Positions 11,171 through 24,700 of a stretch of DNA of 64,000 nt are shown one piece after another. Location of the stretch: NCBI RefSeq assembly GCF_000226095.1, contig NC_016477.1, positions 1 through 64,000 on the forward strand. Reading direction: 5' to 3'. Under the pieces are notes generated by a model. It saw only the letters and a program-made list of their open reading frames with translations. It was not told where the DNA came from and searched no databases. Position 1 is the first letter of the stretch, and each line of letters begins with the position of its first letter. The position numbers and the translations under genes are program-made. This DNA comes from Thermothelomyces thermophilus ATCC 42464. Taxonomy: Eukaryota > Ascomycota > Sordariomycetes > Sordariales > Chaetomiaceae.

Positions 11171-11795
11171 ACCACATCAAGTGTCCCTTGATGTGTATGT
11201 TCTGCGTAAGGGGGGCCCGGGGGGGGGGGGGGATACTTGCTGTTCACGACGATCCGAATCATTAGGTGTGTGCACGTATGTATATAGAACTCAATCATGT
11301 CAGGGAATCAAAAAACGAAGACAATAGAGGCATCCCCCTCCCCTTTCCTTAGTGGGAACATGTCTTACTCATCTTATATCACTCATGCTTACTTCCAGAT
11401 TCAGCAGTAGACATAGGATATCGGAAGGCCTTAAAGAAGAGGTTTCTAGATCCTACCCTGGAATAATCAACCTAGGGGCTCTAAGGGTTTCTATTCAACG
11501 AGCAGATGCGCTCAAGCATCCTACACCAATCCACAATTTTTCCCTCCCAATCGCCACCTTGTTACTCAGCAAGGTTGAGGTCCTTATCCAGATGAGAGGG
11601 TGCCTATGGAGAAGGTAACCTATCTTTCCCGCTCTCCTTGCACAGGTCTGGTAACGATAATGATTATGTATTAATTATGTTTTGTATGTATATACACACC
11701 CCTACTAAAAATACTGCGAACAGAACTGACACAAAATGGCACCACTTCAAGTACCTATCCTCATGAAACCCGTGCAATACCCGCCCTGCTTATGA
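11171..11795. other. Intergenic between convergent 3' ends
   Basis: 625 bp between two stop codons facing each other. It holds a long G run (listed separately) and otherwise unremarkable AT-richer sequence. No gene supported. Confidence 0.6.
11210..11232 (+). repeat. G-tract, G6-CCC-G14
   Basis: Six G, three C, then fourteen consecutive G, 40 bp after the stop of the rhodopsin-domain gene. A run this long is prone to slippage and could form a G-quadruplex. Its length in the assembly should be treated with caution. Confidence 0.9.
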
Positions 11796-13400
11796 TCAGG
11801 CCAGCAACACCTCTTTCAATCCCAGCAAGGTCGCGCACTCTCTAACACTGGCACTCTGCAGCTCCTTGTACAGATCAATCTCGCTCGGGATCTCGCTACC
11901 CAGCAGCCTCTGCAGTTCGTCGCGACCGCTGTTTTCTACCTCTTGAAGTTTCCTCCGAGTAGTTCCGTTGCCCTCTGAACCGGGCTCTTCCTTCAGATTC
12001 GATGTGAAAATGCCGGCAGCCGAAAAGGGTAGGAAATCTTCGTAGGTAATGGCCTCACACTCCACCAACCCTGCCTGGAGAAGTTGCTCCATATGTACCG
12101 ACGACTCCTTCGCAACACCAATGGCATCCAGACTCTTCTGCGTCACGCCCTGCGGGACGCGGTACCGGAAATAGACCAAATTCTGCTTCCTCAACTCGTC
12201 CCAGTCGTCCGGGTATTCTCGGAAAGCCTCGGCGAGGACCTCGCTCAACACGCGCCCTTCGCGCTCCGCAAGGGTAATAGCGGAAGTGAGCAGCCGATCA
12301 TACAGCTCACGGCCCTTTCTGGTGACAGCTGCACCGCGCTGCTCTACCTCGCCGAACCGCGCTGTGTGCGTGCCGTTCTTTCCGCCGGCGGGACTGCCCT
12401 GTTCATCGGAAAACGTGACGCGCTCTTCGAGGGCCTTGAAGCTTGTTTGCCGAAGCAGGATCTCGCACTTTCGCCCGGCCGGAGGGCCCTCGATAGTTTC
12501 TTTAGCCGGCAACCCCTGCGCAATCATTTCGGCCTGGACGGCGTCGATGTCTAGTGTACGAGGGGTCAGATGGTTGATGTGCGCGCTGGGAAAGCAGACA
12601 ATGTCGGCAACCATGGGATGTTCCTGCTCAAGGCTAAGGTAGGTCTCATAGGGCACGGTGGAGCGGGAATGCCACTTGAAGATTTTGAGGGCTTCCGCGA
12701 TCAGCTCGTCAGCATCGCTGGCCGTCAAAATCGATCGATCCTTTTCGGCCGCGTCCATCAGCTCGCACAGCCGCGGGGAAAAGAGAGTCCGCCGGGACAA
12801 AATCTCCGTTGCCTTTTTCCTCACTGAAGGTGATGAGATCAGGTCAGGTCGTAGAACAGTAGTAAAAACGCGGAAGGGGTTCCTGCGCAGCGATTCCTCG
12901 CTCGTGGGCCTGAACGCAGTACCATGAAGGGGGAACCTGATGTTGTTATTTTAGCCCAGCACCGTCCCGATGGTCTCTGTCCGTTCACCTGAGGTGAACA
13001 AGGGAGTTCAACCATACCCAACGATCTTCAAGTCGTAGTATCCCACAGGATGCATGCCCATGATGCCAAATAATCGGCTAATCATACGCATCTCGTGCTG
13101 GGTCCCCAGCCGGATGGCACCGTGGCGCTCAAGCTGGTGACGCTTTGGGAGGTCATCTAAGCTCTGCCCTCGAGAGGCAAGAACCGAACGATCGACGCCC
13201 TGGACAATATCCACCAGCTGACCGTACAGCGGCACTTCGTTCCTGTACATGTCCGAAAGGGCGCGCACAAACCGGGAGCGGAGAAGGTCCGCATCCCATC
13301 TAAGTAGAATAACAATAATTATATATGATTAGTGCCAGGTGGCTGCAATGCGAAGCAGAGTTAGGGCGTTGACTCACGAAGATGTAGTCCCGTTTTGCAT
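11796..13400 (-). CDS. DUF1338 protein, 2-oxoadipate dioxygenase/decarboxylase type
   Basis: Predicted 481 residues in three exons: 13400-13378 (23 nt), 13299-13018 and 12936-11796. The introns are 78 nt (13300-13377, GTGAGT...TTAG) and 81 nt (12937-13017, GTATGG...CAG), both phase 2. The joins restore the family pattern: SSWDADLLRSRFVRAL, and DLKIVG then FPLHGTAFRP. Family marks are ERHGAIRLGT, MGMHPVGYYDL, VADIVCFPSAHINHLTPRT, GPPAGRKCEILLRQTSFKA and HTARFGEVEQRG, whose His and Glu match the metal-binding positions of bacterial YdcJ/HglS. HglS converts 2-oxoadipate to D-2-hydroxyglutarate with loss of CO2 in lysine breakdown; that role is inferred here. The frame is intact, but a copia element starts 23 bp upstream of the ATG, so the gene has lost its original 5' flank. 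Confidence 0.85.
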
Positions 13401-13423
13401 ATCGTGCCGACTTGGGTAAGCCA

Positions 13424-13638
13424 TGCCGAACGCAGTGATGAGCTTCCGAGAGCGTTGAAAGCAGTGTCTGTAGTAGGTGGCTATACGAAGGAGACAGTAC
13501 CTTGTTGAACTATCTACAAAGGAGACAAAACGACTGATATTTATAGACAAAGGAACTAGCCAATACGTTAGCAACGACGCCTCATACGCTGTGGTACATA
13601 TGTGGCTAATACTCTTAGAAGCTCTATAGCTTCTAACA
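13424..13638 (-). repeat. Copia LTR, left (3' LTR of the element)
   Basis: 215 bp starting TGCCGAACG and ending TTCTAACA. It matches 34995-35209 with scattered transitions only. Confidence 0.92.
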
Positions 13639-14211
13639 TACCCCCTAGTTAAAGGCGATAGTCGTTTAACTACGCTTTATAGTGATACTATTCTTAGTAT
13701 TATGTCCTTTGTTGCTCTTACCTCGATGGCTCCTTCAGGGGCCTGCCTTCCGTATTCGGAAGTCTGAAAGAGTCGAGTATAGTAGAGCGATTCCTTTGAA
13801 GCTATAGATCAAATATAGCTATCATAGTCGTAGTAGCGACAGTATTACTAGTTTTAATCGTAATAATAATAATAATAATAATAGGATAATGCCTCCTACG
13901 CTTAAATCAACGGATGACTTGTCAGGTACGCCCGTCGCGAACACTGCTACCGCTAGCAGGTCGACTCCTGCTCCCGCTACACCTTGAAAGCGTAAGCATG
14001 CTAAAGCTTCTAAACTAGCTTCTAAACCAGCTTCTAAACCGTAAGTATTCCTGTTGTCTCTGTTCAATTAATTTTATACCGGTTTTATAGTTTTCTAGCG
14101 CTTTACTAGTCGCGTTAAGATCGTTCGAGCTAACTAAATATAGCGATATTACTACTAATAAGCTTTGCAAGGTGCCTTGTAGAATGTATATACAGTCAGC
14201 TCTAGTAAGAC
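13639..14211. other. Copia interior, block next to the left LTR
   Basis: RIP-worn sequence with a (TAA)n microsatellite at 13861-13883. Around 13889-14042 there is a plus-strand coding-like stretch (starting MPPTLKSTDD, then Thr/Ala/Pro/Lys-rich), which is antisense to copia pol and may be the start of an extra element gene continued beyond the first gypsy insertion. Confidence 0.5.
13861..13883 (+). repeat. (TAA)n microsatellite
   Basis: Seven to eight TAA units in the copia interior. Confidence 0.9.
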
Positions 14212-14216
14212 ATTCT

Positions 14217-14635
14217 TGTCACAGAAATATACATACAGATGCCGCCTAAGCCACTAGCACGAATGGGCCAATCAAGTCGAAGGAACGAAAGGACCAATTA
14301 CAGCATAGGAAGCATAGTGATCACTACGCTCACTAGTGATCAGGGTGATCACTACTATATGATCACTCACGATCACCATGATCAGGAATAATCACTAGGA
14401 TTATATATATATATAGATAGTCACTCGTTATAGTGGACTCTAGGAGTTCACCAGTAGTAACAATCACAATCACAGTACTTATACCAAGCATTGCTAATTA
14501 CTATAAGAGACAACTCCAAGTATTATTATAAACCCTTTAGCTTTACCAAATCCCTTAGACAACCTACCTACTTGTCCCGCTTTACCTACCTCTATCTAGA
14601 CCCTTTTAGAAGAAGTCTAAGTTAGGTTCGTTATA
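14217..14635 (+). repeat. Gypsy 5' LTR, old copy
   Basis: 419 bp from TGTCACAGAAATAT to the end GGTTCGTTATA. It is more strongly C-to-T mutated than its partner at 21290-21708. It contains several GATCAC/GTGATC motifs. Confidence 0.93.
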
Positions 14636-17600
14636 CGTTGTTACTACTCCCTTTGTTCTATTATAGTTCAGAACGGAGGTGACTTCGACCTCGACATCGA
14701 CATAGCTACTAACGTCACGGCCGAACAGCTACTTACTTAGCTTAGTTAACTCTAGCAGTAGATCTAGGAGTTAGACCAAAGAGACAAGGCTGCTTAAGCT
14801 CGAATCAAGGAACTCGAGAACCGCGAAAAGTACTTATAGAAGTTAGTTAACGAGGCCTATACCAAAATCGAGGTGCTTAAGACCGCCAAAGCGAGCTATA
14901 TTAAGATCAAACTACCTAGTAAATATAGAGGAACTAAGGAGGATCTTGTAGGATTCCTAACGAACCTCTGATCTTACTTCTGGCTTAATGACGACAAGTT
15001 TCTAGACGATAAAGCCAAAGTCCTCTACGTAGCTATAAGACTAGAGGGCAAGGCACTTAGATAGTTCGAGCCTATATGGAATAACTATCTTACTAAGGAA
15101 GACGAAGATGACTAAGACGCGTTTATATAGGTAGTCTTCTAATCTTATAACCGTTTCGAAGAAGAGCTTTGGAAGGTTTTTAGCAATAAAGACAAGAAGA
15201 TTTATATGTAAGAAAGACTTACCAATCTCCGATAGACTAAGTTAATAGCCTCCTACGCTATATAGTTTAGACAAGACATACTCAAGTCTTAGCTTAACGA
15301 TAAGGCGTTAATATAACTATTCTATAACGGCTTAAAGGAAAAGGTTAAAGACGAGCTATATAAGTATGATCGGCCTAAGACCCTAGACAAATATATCGTA
15401 TAGGCTATCAAAATCGATGATCGACTCTATATACGAGAGTAGTAGAAATAAGGTCAAATAAACGGAACTACGGTTAAAGCTAATAACAAGAAAAAGCAAG
15501 CGTACGTTAGTACCTTGTACAGGACGTACCCTAGAGCTATAGATATAGACGTAACGTAGAAGTAGGACTAGAAGAAGACGACTAAAGACAAGTCTAATGT
15601 TACCTACTATAACTATAGGAAGAAAGGGCACTATAAGCGAGAATGTCAAAGCCCAAAGAAAGAGTAGAAGACAGTCCCTAGAAAGGAAATTATAGCTATT
15701 AACAAAACTACTAAGGACATTATCGAAGTAGCGGCTATAAGCTATAAAGATAGGGGTAGTAACATAGACAGTCTCAGATATAACGGCAATAGTAAAGATA
15801 AACAAGTACCGTACTCTGAACTAGTTACTATAGACCTAGAGATAGGTCTTGCTAAATAGGACATAGTAGGAGAATATATACCACTAGTTTCGATTCTCCT
15901 AGCCTTAAGGCAGTAGGGTTTCATAGTCACGTAGAGGTAGGATAGATTATAGATAACCGATACCTAAGGAATCGAAAGACCTAGACCTAATGTTCTATTC
16001 CTCTAGGAACGAATCGAATAGTACCGTAATGAAGTTTTTTGGCTTAATACAGAACTATACAAACGGGATAGACGCTTGATTTGACTTGCCTAGTAAAGCG
16101 ATAGAATAAGGGACGAAATAAGGGAACTCCGACGTATTATGGAAACTATCAAAGGAAAACAGCCTATAATATATAATAGGCCCGATAGCTACGCCGAGTA
16201 TCTTGACGGCTAATAACTTAGTAACAACATACGGAACCTAGAATACTAGTTTATACACGTAAACCACGGGAAGGACGAATGTACGTAGGAAAGCTACTAG
16301 AAAAAACACTCCCATATTAGCACTAGAGTATCTATAGTCTATATATAATAGGAAGGATTCAGGAAAGAATTCTAATACCTCCTAGGCGACACTATACAAC
16401 TGTACCCTCGACACGAGGCACATATGTAAGTGCCCTGGTTCTAGTGTATGGCATACGAATGCCGATACCACTTCCGCGACAAATTCGAAAACAATCACTA
16501 GCCGACCTGACAAGGAAATGAGGATAGAAGCTTATACCTGGTGGAATAGGTCTACGATATAGGAAACAGAGCGGCCAAATTACTCTAGAAGATTAAAGCC
16601 CGCGATCTAGAAGGCATTACAATAGTTCTAAGACAAGCCTAGCCTAGGCACTACGGAACTAGACGAGATATATAGGACTTGTGCTAGAGTAATGATTACC
16701 TCTATTATACAAATGAAAAGAAATTACGAATTCGGGAGCTTTAGACAAAGCTATAGCATGTACGACGGAAAGTAGAATAGACCTAATGGTAGGAAGCTAC
16801 AAGCACTTAATGGCTTATAGAAATGAGTATAATCGACGAAGCCGCTATTAGCTAAATAACTAAAGAGGTTAGCACTGACCTAGGAAACGGGTCAGGGCCC
16901 TTTGAGGGGCCTAGAAACCATTAACGCCTGTATAGCGGCAAATGGTAGCGTAGTATAGGAGGAACTAGCACAAGAGACTACTATATCGAGACCTCCCGGC
17001 AGAAACATAGGAAATCGCCGCAATCTTTGGATAACGGCGATAAGACAAGCGATTATAGATAACAGCATAATAGAAATAGCACGAGATGCTTATACTAGTA
17101 GATAGTAGAGCAGAGATAAATCTGATTTTGCTAATACTTGTAAATTAGCTATAGATACCCTAGAGAATGAAGCAGAAGTATAGCATAGTCAAAGGGCCAT
17201 TTCCGACGTAATAGATATATAGGGAGACCAAACCAATTGATATTACTATAGTAGGAAAGACTATAGTAGTCATATTTAGCATTATAGATATAGGCAACGA
17301 CAAAGATATAATATTAGAGTTACTATAATATGAAGATTACAACCCGGACATTAGCTAGAAGAATAGTAGCTACCTACGACCCTAAATAGAGTTATATTTG
17401 ACTAGCAAGATAGGGAGTACGTAAGGATTATAAGTAGATAATGCTCAAAGGAAGGCATATCCTACAGATCTACCGCAAGAGACAGATAGTGGCAGGCAGA
17501 CCACTACGGACTCTAGAAGAGGCAGTATAACGACATCGATATCGCGACAGGAAGAACGAGCTAAACCGCCAATAGCTATTCTCTCTATTAACGAATGCAG

Positions 17601-20600
17601 AGCATTGCAATTAGAGTAGTAGGTTAAGATAGGAGAAATCGCTAGCATCGCTATAGACGGAACCAAGTTCGTATACTATTAGAAAACCGAGAGACGAGAC
17701 AAGACTAGGGAAGTACCGAAAGAATACGAAGGACACCTAGCATTTGAACCGAAATATCTAGAAGGACTACTAGAATACGGCCTATAGAATTATAAGATCA
17801 AGCTTAAGGAAGGAGCATGACTAAAGTTCTTTAAGATCTACTATACGAGCTAGATATAGAATAAAGAACTTAAGCGATATTTAGAGGAGAACCTTTGAAG
17901 AGGATATATCTACCTATCGACATCGTTAGCAGGCTACCTAATTCTATTTATGCCCAAGAAAGATAGAAAGCTACAGTTATATGTCGACTATTAGCAACTT
18001 AATAAATAGACCGTGAAAAACCGATACCCGTTACTACTAATCTTACAGCTCTAAGATTAGTTAGCAGGAGCCTAATATTTTACACGTCTTGACTTGCCAT
18101 CGGCCTATAACTATATATAGATCAAAGAAGGCAACGAGTAGAAAACGGCCTTTAGGATACCCTATAGCCATTACAAGTACCTCGTTATGCCATTTGGACT
18201 TATAAACGTGCTAGTAACGTTCTAAGCCCTAATTGATCAAGCTATCTGACCCTTTCTTGACAAATTTATAGTATATTATCTTGATAATATACTTATCTTC
18301 TCTAAGACGATAGACAAACACCAGAAGTATATAAAAGTAGTGCTAGACGCGTTATACACGTACAAGCTATCAGTTAACAAGGAAAAGAGCAAATTCTATG
18401 TTAGGAAGATAGTCTTTTTAGGATACAAAATATCCCTAGGACAAATCTAGATAGAACCTTTAAAGATTAAAGCCATTAAGAATTGGCTACGACCAACGTT
18501 AGTCACGGAAGTACGAAGCTTTATCGGATTTACAAACTTCTACCGGATATTCATTAGGAACTTTAGAGCGATCGCACGACCTTTATACAAACTTACTAAG
18601 AAGAATACTAAATTCTAATAGGAAGAACAATATAAGCAAGTATTTATACAGATTTATAACGCCATTATCAAAGATCTAATACTAGTATTACTAGACTCTA
18701 AGAAGCCATTTGAGGTAGAAATAGACGCTTCAGACTATGCTATCAGAGGACAATTAGGATAACAAGACAGACAAGGAAAGCTACATCCTATAGCCTTCTT
18801 TTTAAAGAAGCTCGATAGACTATATCTTAATTATCCGATCTACAATAAGGAACTACTTACGATTGTCAAAGCTTTTAAGGAATAGCAACTATACCTTAGT
18901 AGTACGATTAAACTAGTATAAGTATATACAGATCACAAGAATTTACAATACTTCATAATGATAAAGGAGCTTAACAGACGACAAATATAATAGGCAGAAT
19001 TCCTCGCGAAATTCAACTTTAAGATCTGCTATAACAAAGGCAAAGAGAACGTACGAGTAGACATTTTAAGCTAACAAACAGATCATATAAAAGGACGAAC
19101 AGGAATAATACCACCGTTATTTAAGGAACAAACAGACGGAACGCTACATCACGAAACGTAGATACCTATAGAAGATAATCCACTTGACTCGTTTATAGAA
19201 TGCTATACAATCTTTCGAGAAGAAAGGATCAATGAGGCATAGTATCAAGCAGCACCTAGACTACTAGTACCTAACGGAGTAGAAGAAAGAGATAGGAAAC
19301 TCTAGTACTAAGGCAAAGCGTATATCTATAATAGAGATCAATAGCTACAAATGATTCAAGAACTCTACGAGTCGAAACTCAGAGGATATAAAGGAGTTAT
19401 AAAGACTGTTATATAAGTCAAGAAACACTACGACTTTCCATAGTTAACGGTACAAGTTAAGGAAGTCATATAGAACTATGACATCTATAATCAAAGCAAA
19501 ACGGTATAACATAAGCTATATAGGCTACTTTAGCCACTGCCGACAGCTGACAAACTATAGAGTTCAGTCACGATAGACTTCATTATAAAGCTACTAGAAT
19601 CTAAGGACATAGCTATAGGAGTAACCTACGATAGTATTCTTACTATAGTAGATTGCCTAACTAAGTAGGTATACTTCTTTCCCTACAAGGAGTCCTAGAT
19701 AGTAGAACAGTTAGCAGACGTAATCTATTAGTAAGTTATATTAGTACATGCTTGGCCGTAAGAATAGATCACCGATAGAGACACGAAGTTCGTGTCGAAG
19801 TTCTAGCAAGCGCTAATATAACGATTAGGCGTTAATAGCAAGCTATCAACAGCATATCACCTACAGACTAACAGACAAACGGAGCGACTAAACCAAGTTA
19901 TTAAGCAGTACCTCCGCTCTTACGTTAACTACTAGCAAAACGACTAGGTCATACTATTACCAATAGTATAACTCGCTTATAATACGACGCCAACGGAAAC
20001 GACCAAAGTTACACCGTTCTTCGCAAACTACGGATATAAAGCAGACCTTAGGCAAGGACTAGAGGTCATAGTGCCGAGAGTAGTAGTCAAAGTAGAACAG
20101 ATGTATACACTATATAAGAAGCTCAAAAAGGAACTCGAGTTTGTCAAGACCAGAATAAAGAACTACTACGACAGACGTAGGCTCAAAGGACCTTACCTAG
20201 AGAGGGGAGACAAAGTCTACTTAATTATATGGAACTTATGAACTAAATAACTAAGCACAAAGCTAGACTTTAAGAAGGTTAGACCCTTCGTTATTAAAGA
20301 ACGAATTTCGACATCTAACTACCGACTATCGTTACCGTCATCTATACGACTATAGATAGATGTTTTTTATATTTCACTTCTCGAACTAATACCAAAGAAT
20401 GCTAAGGTTGCTATACACATCAAAGCAGAGGACAAAGAGGAAGAATAGGACGTCAAAGAAATTCTAGATTTATATATTATTAATAGGGAACTATAGTACC
20501 TAGTTAAATAGCTTAATTTTAGACTAGAAGATAACTTATAAGAACCCGTTAAGAATTTAAACTGCCCTAAAAAACTAGAACAGTTCTATTAGCAGAACCC

Positions 20601-21289
20601 GGATCGGCCAAAGGCAAATCTAGGACAGAACCGAAAATAGCGCCCTAGTTAATAACGTCGATGCTACTGTTAAGCTATATAACGGCCCCCGATTCCTGCT
20701 ATTCTACCGCCTCCAATTCGTCTAGATTTGACAAACCCTGTATAACTATATCTACCCCCTTCTCCACCAGGAACTCTCGTTATTCACGGACCCGAGTCAG
20801 ACAGGCTAATGCCTTGGAAGCTTTACGTTGATATTCTTATAGCAAGGCTTCGGCCTCTTTCTCTTTAGCCTTTAAACGACGTTACTTACGTATAATACGA
20901 TCCACTATATTATAATTAGAGATATATTCTCACAAGGAAATGGGAACTTATAAAAAGAAACTAGAACGCTAGAACCATCGTAAGCACGACCCTAACACAT
21001 GTAAGCCTTGTAGCGACGAGATTTTTCAATCATCTTATATACTCGGTTATACTCTATACAATGAGAACACGCCATCATTACGAACCTATAATCAGAAATA
21101 AACTAAGCTAAACGCTTATGACAAATAGATACTAGGGATCTATATGTATTAGATAGTATAACTAATAGTATAAAGGGTAATAAGAGGCTAAGGAGAAAAA
21201 ACATATACAAGGAACGTAAGGGATATTAGCGCTATTTAAGATAGCCTAAAGAGGGCTTTTAGGTCGAAAGCCTTAGAGGGAGGGTATCG

Positions 21290-21708
21290 TATCACGGAAA
21301 TATACATATAGATGCCGCCTAAGCCACTAGCACGAATAGGCCAATCAAGTCAAAGGAACGAAAGGACTAATTATAGCATAGGAAGCATAGTAATCACTAC
21401 GCTTACCAATGATCAGGGTGATCACCACCATATGATCACTCACGATCACCGTAATCAGGAATGATCACTAGGATTATATATACATGTAGATAGTCACTCG
21501 TTATAGTAGACTCTAGGAGTTCACCAGTAGTAACAATCACAATCACAATACTCATACCAAGTATTGCTGATTACTGTAAGAGATAACTCCAAGTGTTGTT
21601 GTGAACCCTTTGGCTTCACCGAATCCCTTAGACGACTTGCCTGCTTGTCCCGCTTTACCTACCTCCGTCTGGACCCTTTCAGAAGAAGTCTGAGTTGGGT
21701 TCGTCACA
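21290..21708 (+). repeat. Gypsy 3' LTR, old copy
   Basis: 419 bp from TATCACGGAAATAT to GGGTTCGTCACA. A polypurine-like run (GAGGGAGGG) directly precedes it. The last 160 bases are much less mutated than the same part of the 5' LTR. Confidence 0.93.
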
Positions 21709-21713
21709 ATTCT

Positions 21714-24700
21714 TTTAGCAAATGTCGCGATCATTCTAGCGCTAGCTCCTATTACTACTATTATACCTACGGTTTCTATAAGTATAAGGAGATATATACT
21801 AATCGCCTACGCGTCTGATAGCTCTTATAATGCTTATACTAACTATAACGGTAGTCCTACTTCTTACGTCAGGTCGGCAAAGGATTTAATAAAGGCTCTA
21901 TTAGATAGAGCTAAGGCTTCTATAAGTCCTTAGATCCTAAACCGCTACCCCTAACGTATAGGTAAATTGCTGACAGTTATATATAGGATCTTAAGAAGTT
22001 ACATATAGTTCTTCGGAATGACCTTAAATACGCCGGTATAGACAATATAGAGGAGTACGAGCTTAATAAAGCTAAACTCGCGCGTTTTACAAAGATTGCC
22101 TACTTTAGGGTTAAGATCTTCTACTAGTTAGGCAAGATCAAGGAGGCTTGTAATGCTTATATTAGTACGTCTGATAACGCGTTAGGCGTTACGTTATCGC
22201 CTGGCTGAGATAAACGTAAGGGCAAGGCTATTGATCTTAGTAATAGCTAATAGTAGTAGATAGGGAATATTAGGTAGTATTTTGTTTAGCGAATTTAACT
22301 TATTTTCTACCCCCTAGTTATATAAGCCTATAATTAATATCTTAAAGATTAAAGAGAGCTCTCTAACGCTTAAAGGCTTATTAGCTAAGTCATTTGGTAA
22401 GCCTATCTACTAGTATCTGACTAATTAGTAGATATATAGCTTTAAATATTCCTTTTACTACTTCCTAGTATAACTATATATTATAGATATCTATATACCA
22501 TAGGCAAGTATTAATACGTTTGTTTTCAGCTATTACTAGTCAAATAGTTCACTAATTATCATAATAGATGTTCTAGGGTTCCCTAAGCTTAAGATCAATA
22601 TCTATAAATAGCCTTTTAAGTGCTATAGCCTCTCTTACTATGAGAGAGAGTATTAGAAGTTCTACTTTAGTACTCGATATTATAATTATATCCTAATACG
22701 ACGCCTTCTATATAATAGGACCTCCGAATGGGAAGAAGATATATCTCTATAACAAATACTATATATCTAGATCATCTATATACAAAGCGTCCCTAGTGAC
22801 TATAAGTATTAGACTTTCTAGCGCTTACTTGCCTTTATATTAGATTGATAGGTAAGAGCTCCTAAATAGATATCTTACTACTTGCCGCGCTTCTAACAAG
22901 TAGTCTAGTCTTAGGTTAGTTAGGTATCGAGAGAATATTAAATAGGTATATATAACGTCTAGATATAGTATAACTATATGGTATAGGATTGATCTAACGA
23001 GCTCCTAATACTCTTTAATCTATATACTAGTAACGCTCCCTTTAAATTTCTTAAGTTCTTCATAGCTTAAGGGAGTTAGCTTATATATACTAGGTATATC
23101 TAGTTTATATCTTCTTATTACCTTTCTAATATATTAGTTATAGACTAATTATATCTTATATATAAGTCGGTCTCGAATCACCTTAATACTAAGGAACCAA
23201 TTAACATTACCCTATTTATAGATATTATATTAAGCTTTAATTCCTTCTATTACTAGCTTAGCCATTATAGCATTACTTTTGTAAAAGAAGACTAAGAAAT
23301 TATCGATATAGAAGATTAGAATAACTTGTTTATTATAGCTTAAGAAGAGGCACTTCTCTTTGCCTAATAGTTCTATACCTAGGTCTAATAACGTTTTATA
23401 GAACTCTTTATACTATAAGAGTAGCAAGTCTCTCAAGCCATATAGAGCTCTTTATAACTCTATATATTTCCCTAGCTACTTAAATCCTTCTAGCAATTCG
23501 TAGACGATAGGATCGTCTTCCGGTCGTTCGGTGTTAAGGAACACTTATACTATATCGAACTACTTAACTTCCAAGTCGAAGTATATAACGATCGTTATTA
23601 TTATATAGAATAACTATACCGCTAGAGTAGCTACGTATATACTTTCTATTAAGCTAATATCTTATAGATCTCCTTATATATAGATCCTTGCCTTACACTT
23701 CTCTAAGAAACCATCCTTATCAAACTTATATATAAAGACCTATTTTAACGAGATAGGTTACGCTTTCGCCTACTTACGTAGTACGATCTTCCATATTCCC
23801 TTGCTCTCCAAGTTATATATTTCCTTATAAGATATATTTTTAAACTATTATTCTAACAGGTAGTTATATAGGTCTCACTAATTAGTAGGAACGTAAGTAA
23901 GATCATTAATATACTAACGCGGCTTATTTAGGGCTGCTCTAAGGCAATTAGCATCCTTCTATCATATAGCGGTAGCAAATACCATATATATTGTTCTTAT
24001 GCTCTAGTCCTCTAGGTAAGCTTCCTATTAATTAGGTAAGTAAGTCTTATAGAACCATCGCTAGAGTTCCTTAGTTATATAAATAAAGGAGTAATAGTAA
24101 TTAACCTTCTCTTTATTTTATAGCCGTTTGCTTAACTAGATAAGGTTCCTAGGCTTATAAGCCCTCTTCTTACCTCTACCTCTCCTCGTAGGAGGTTGCT
24201 AAGTAACTTCTTCTTTGCTTCTACCTTTTAGAGAATACATTAGCTAATCTAGACTTCGCTTAACACTCTACTCCTCTAGCCTAGCTAGGTACGATATATC
24301 GGCAATACCATCCCTAGCTTCTAGCTCTTCTATCACACTATATACGCTCGACTTTTCCATATAAGGCATTCCTCTGCTAGATTTGGTAGCTCCCCTACTC
24401 TCCCTAGCGTCTAGTTAGCTAGCTAGCGACTAGAAAAGCCCTAATTCAAACCTTCCTACTTCCTAGTAGATATCCCCTTTACTAGCTAGCATAGGGCAAG
24501 TTACCAAGGGCTTAGACGTATATTCAAGGGTTAAGAGTCCTCTAAAGCTCTCTATCTATTTGGTAAGTTCGTCTATTACTTACGTCTCTACTATAAGAGT
24601 CTTTAGAACTGATTACTTGCTTATGGGCTATATATCGGAAAGCTCTCTTACCCCTAAGTCTTAACCCTATTAAAGAGGTTAGTCTACCGCTAGACTCTCT

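Larger units (their letters stand above)
14217..21708 (+). mobile_element. Ty3/gypsy chromovirus-like element, old RIPped copy (fossil)
   Basis: 7.5 kb between two 419-bp LTRs, flanked by ATTCT at 14212-14216 and 21709-21713. It is the same family as the copy at 26121-33365, in the opposite orientation. Degraded remains of gag with a zinc knuckle (about 14.7-15.7 kb), protease, RT (about 17.9-18.6 kb), RNase H (about 18.7-19.0 kb) and integrase (about 19.2-20.5 kb) follow each other in gypsy order. It is broken a great many times; CpA to TpA change is near saturation. The two LTRs differ at roughly a tenth of positions, all transitions where I compared them. It lies wholly within the copia element, so it is younger than copia but old. 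Confidence 0.93.

Noticed and set aside
15383-15930. Minus-strand frames within the old gypsy copy
   Set aside because: They arise from mutated sequence antisense to gag; they belong to a fossil element and show no domain.
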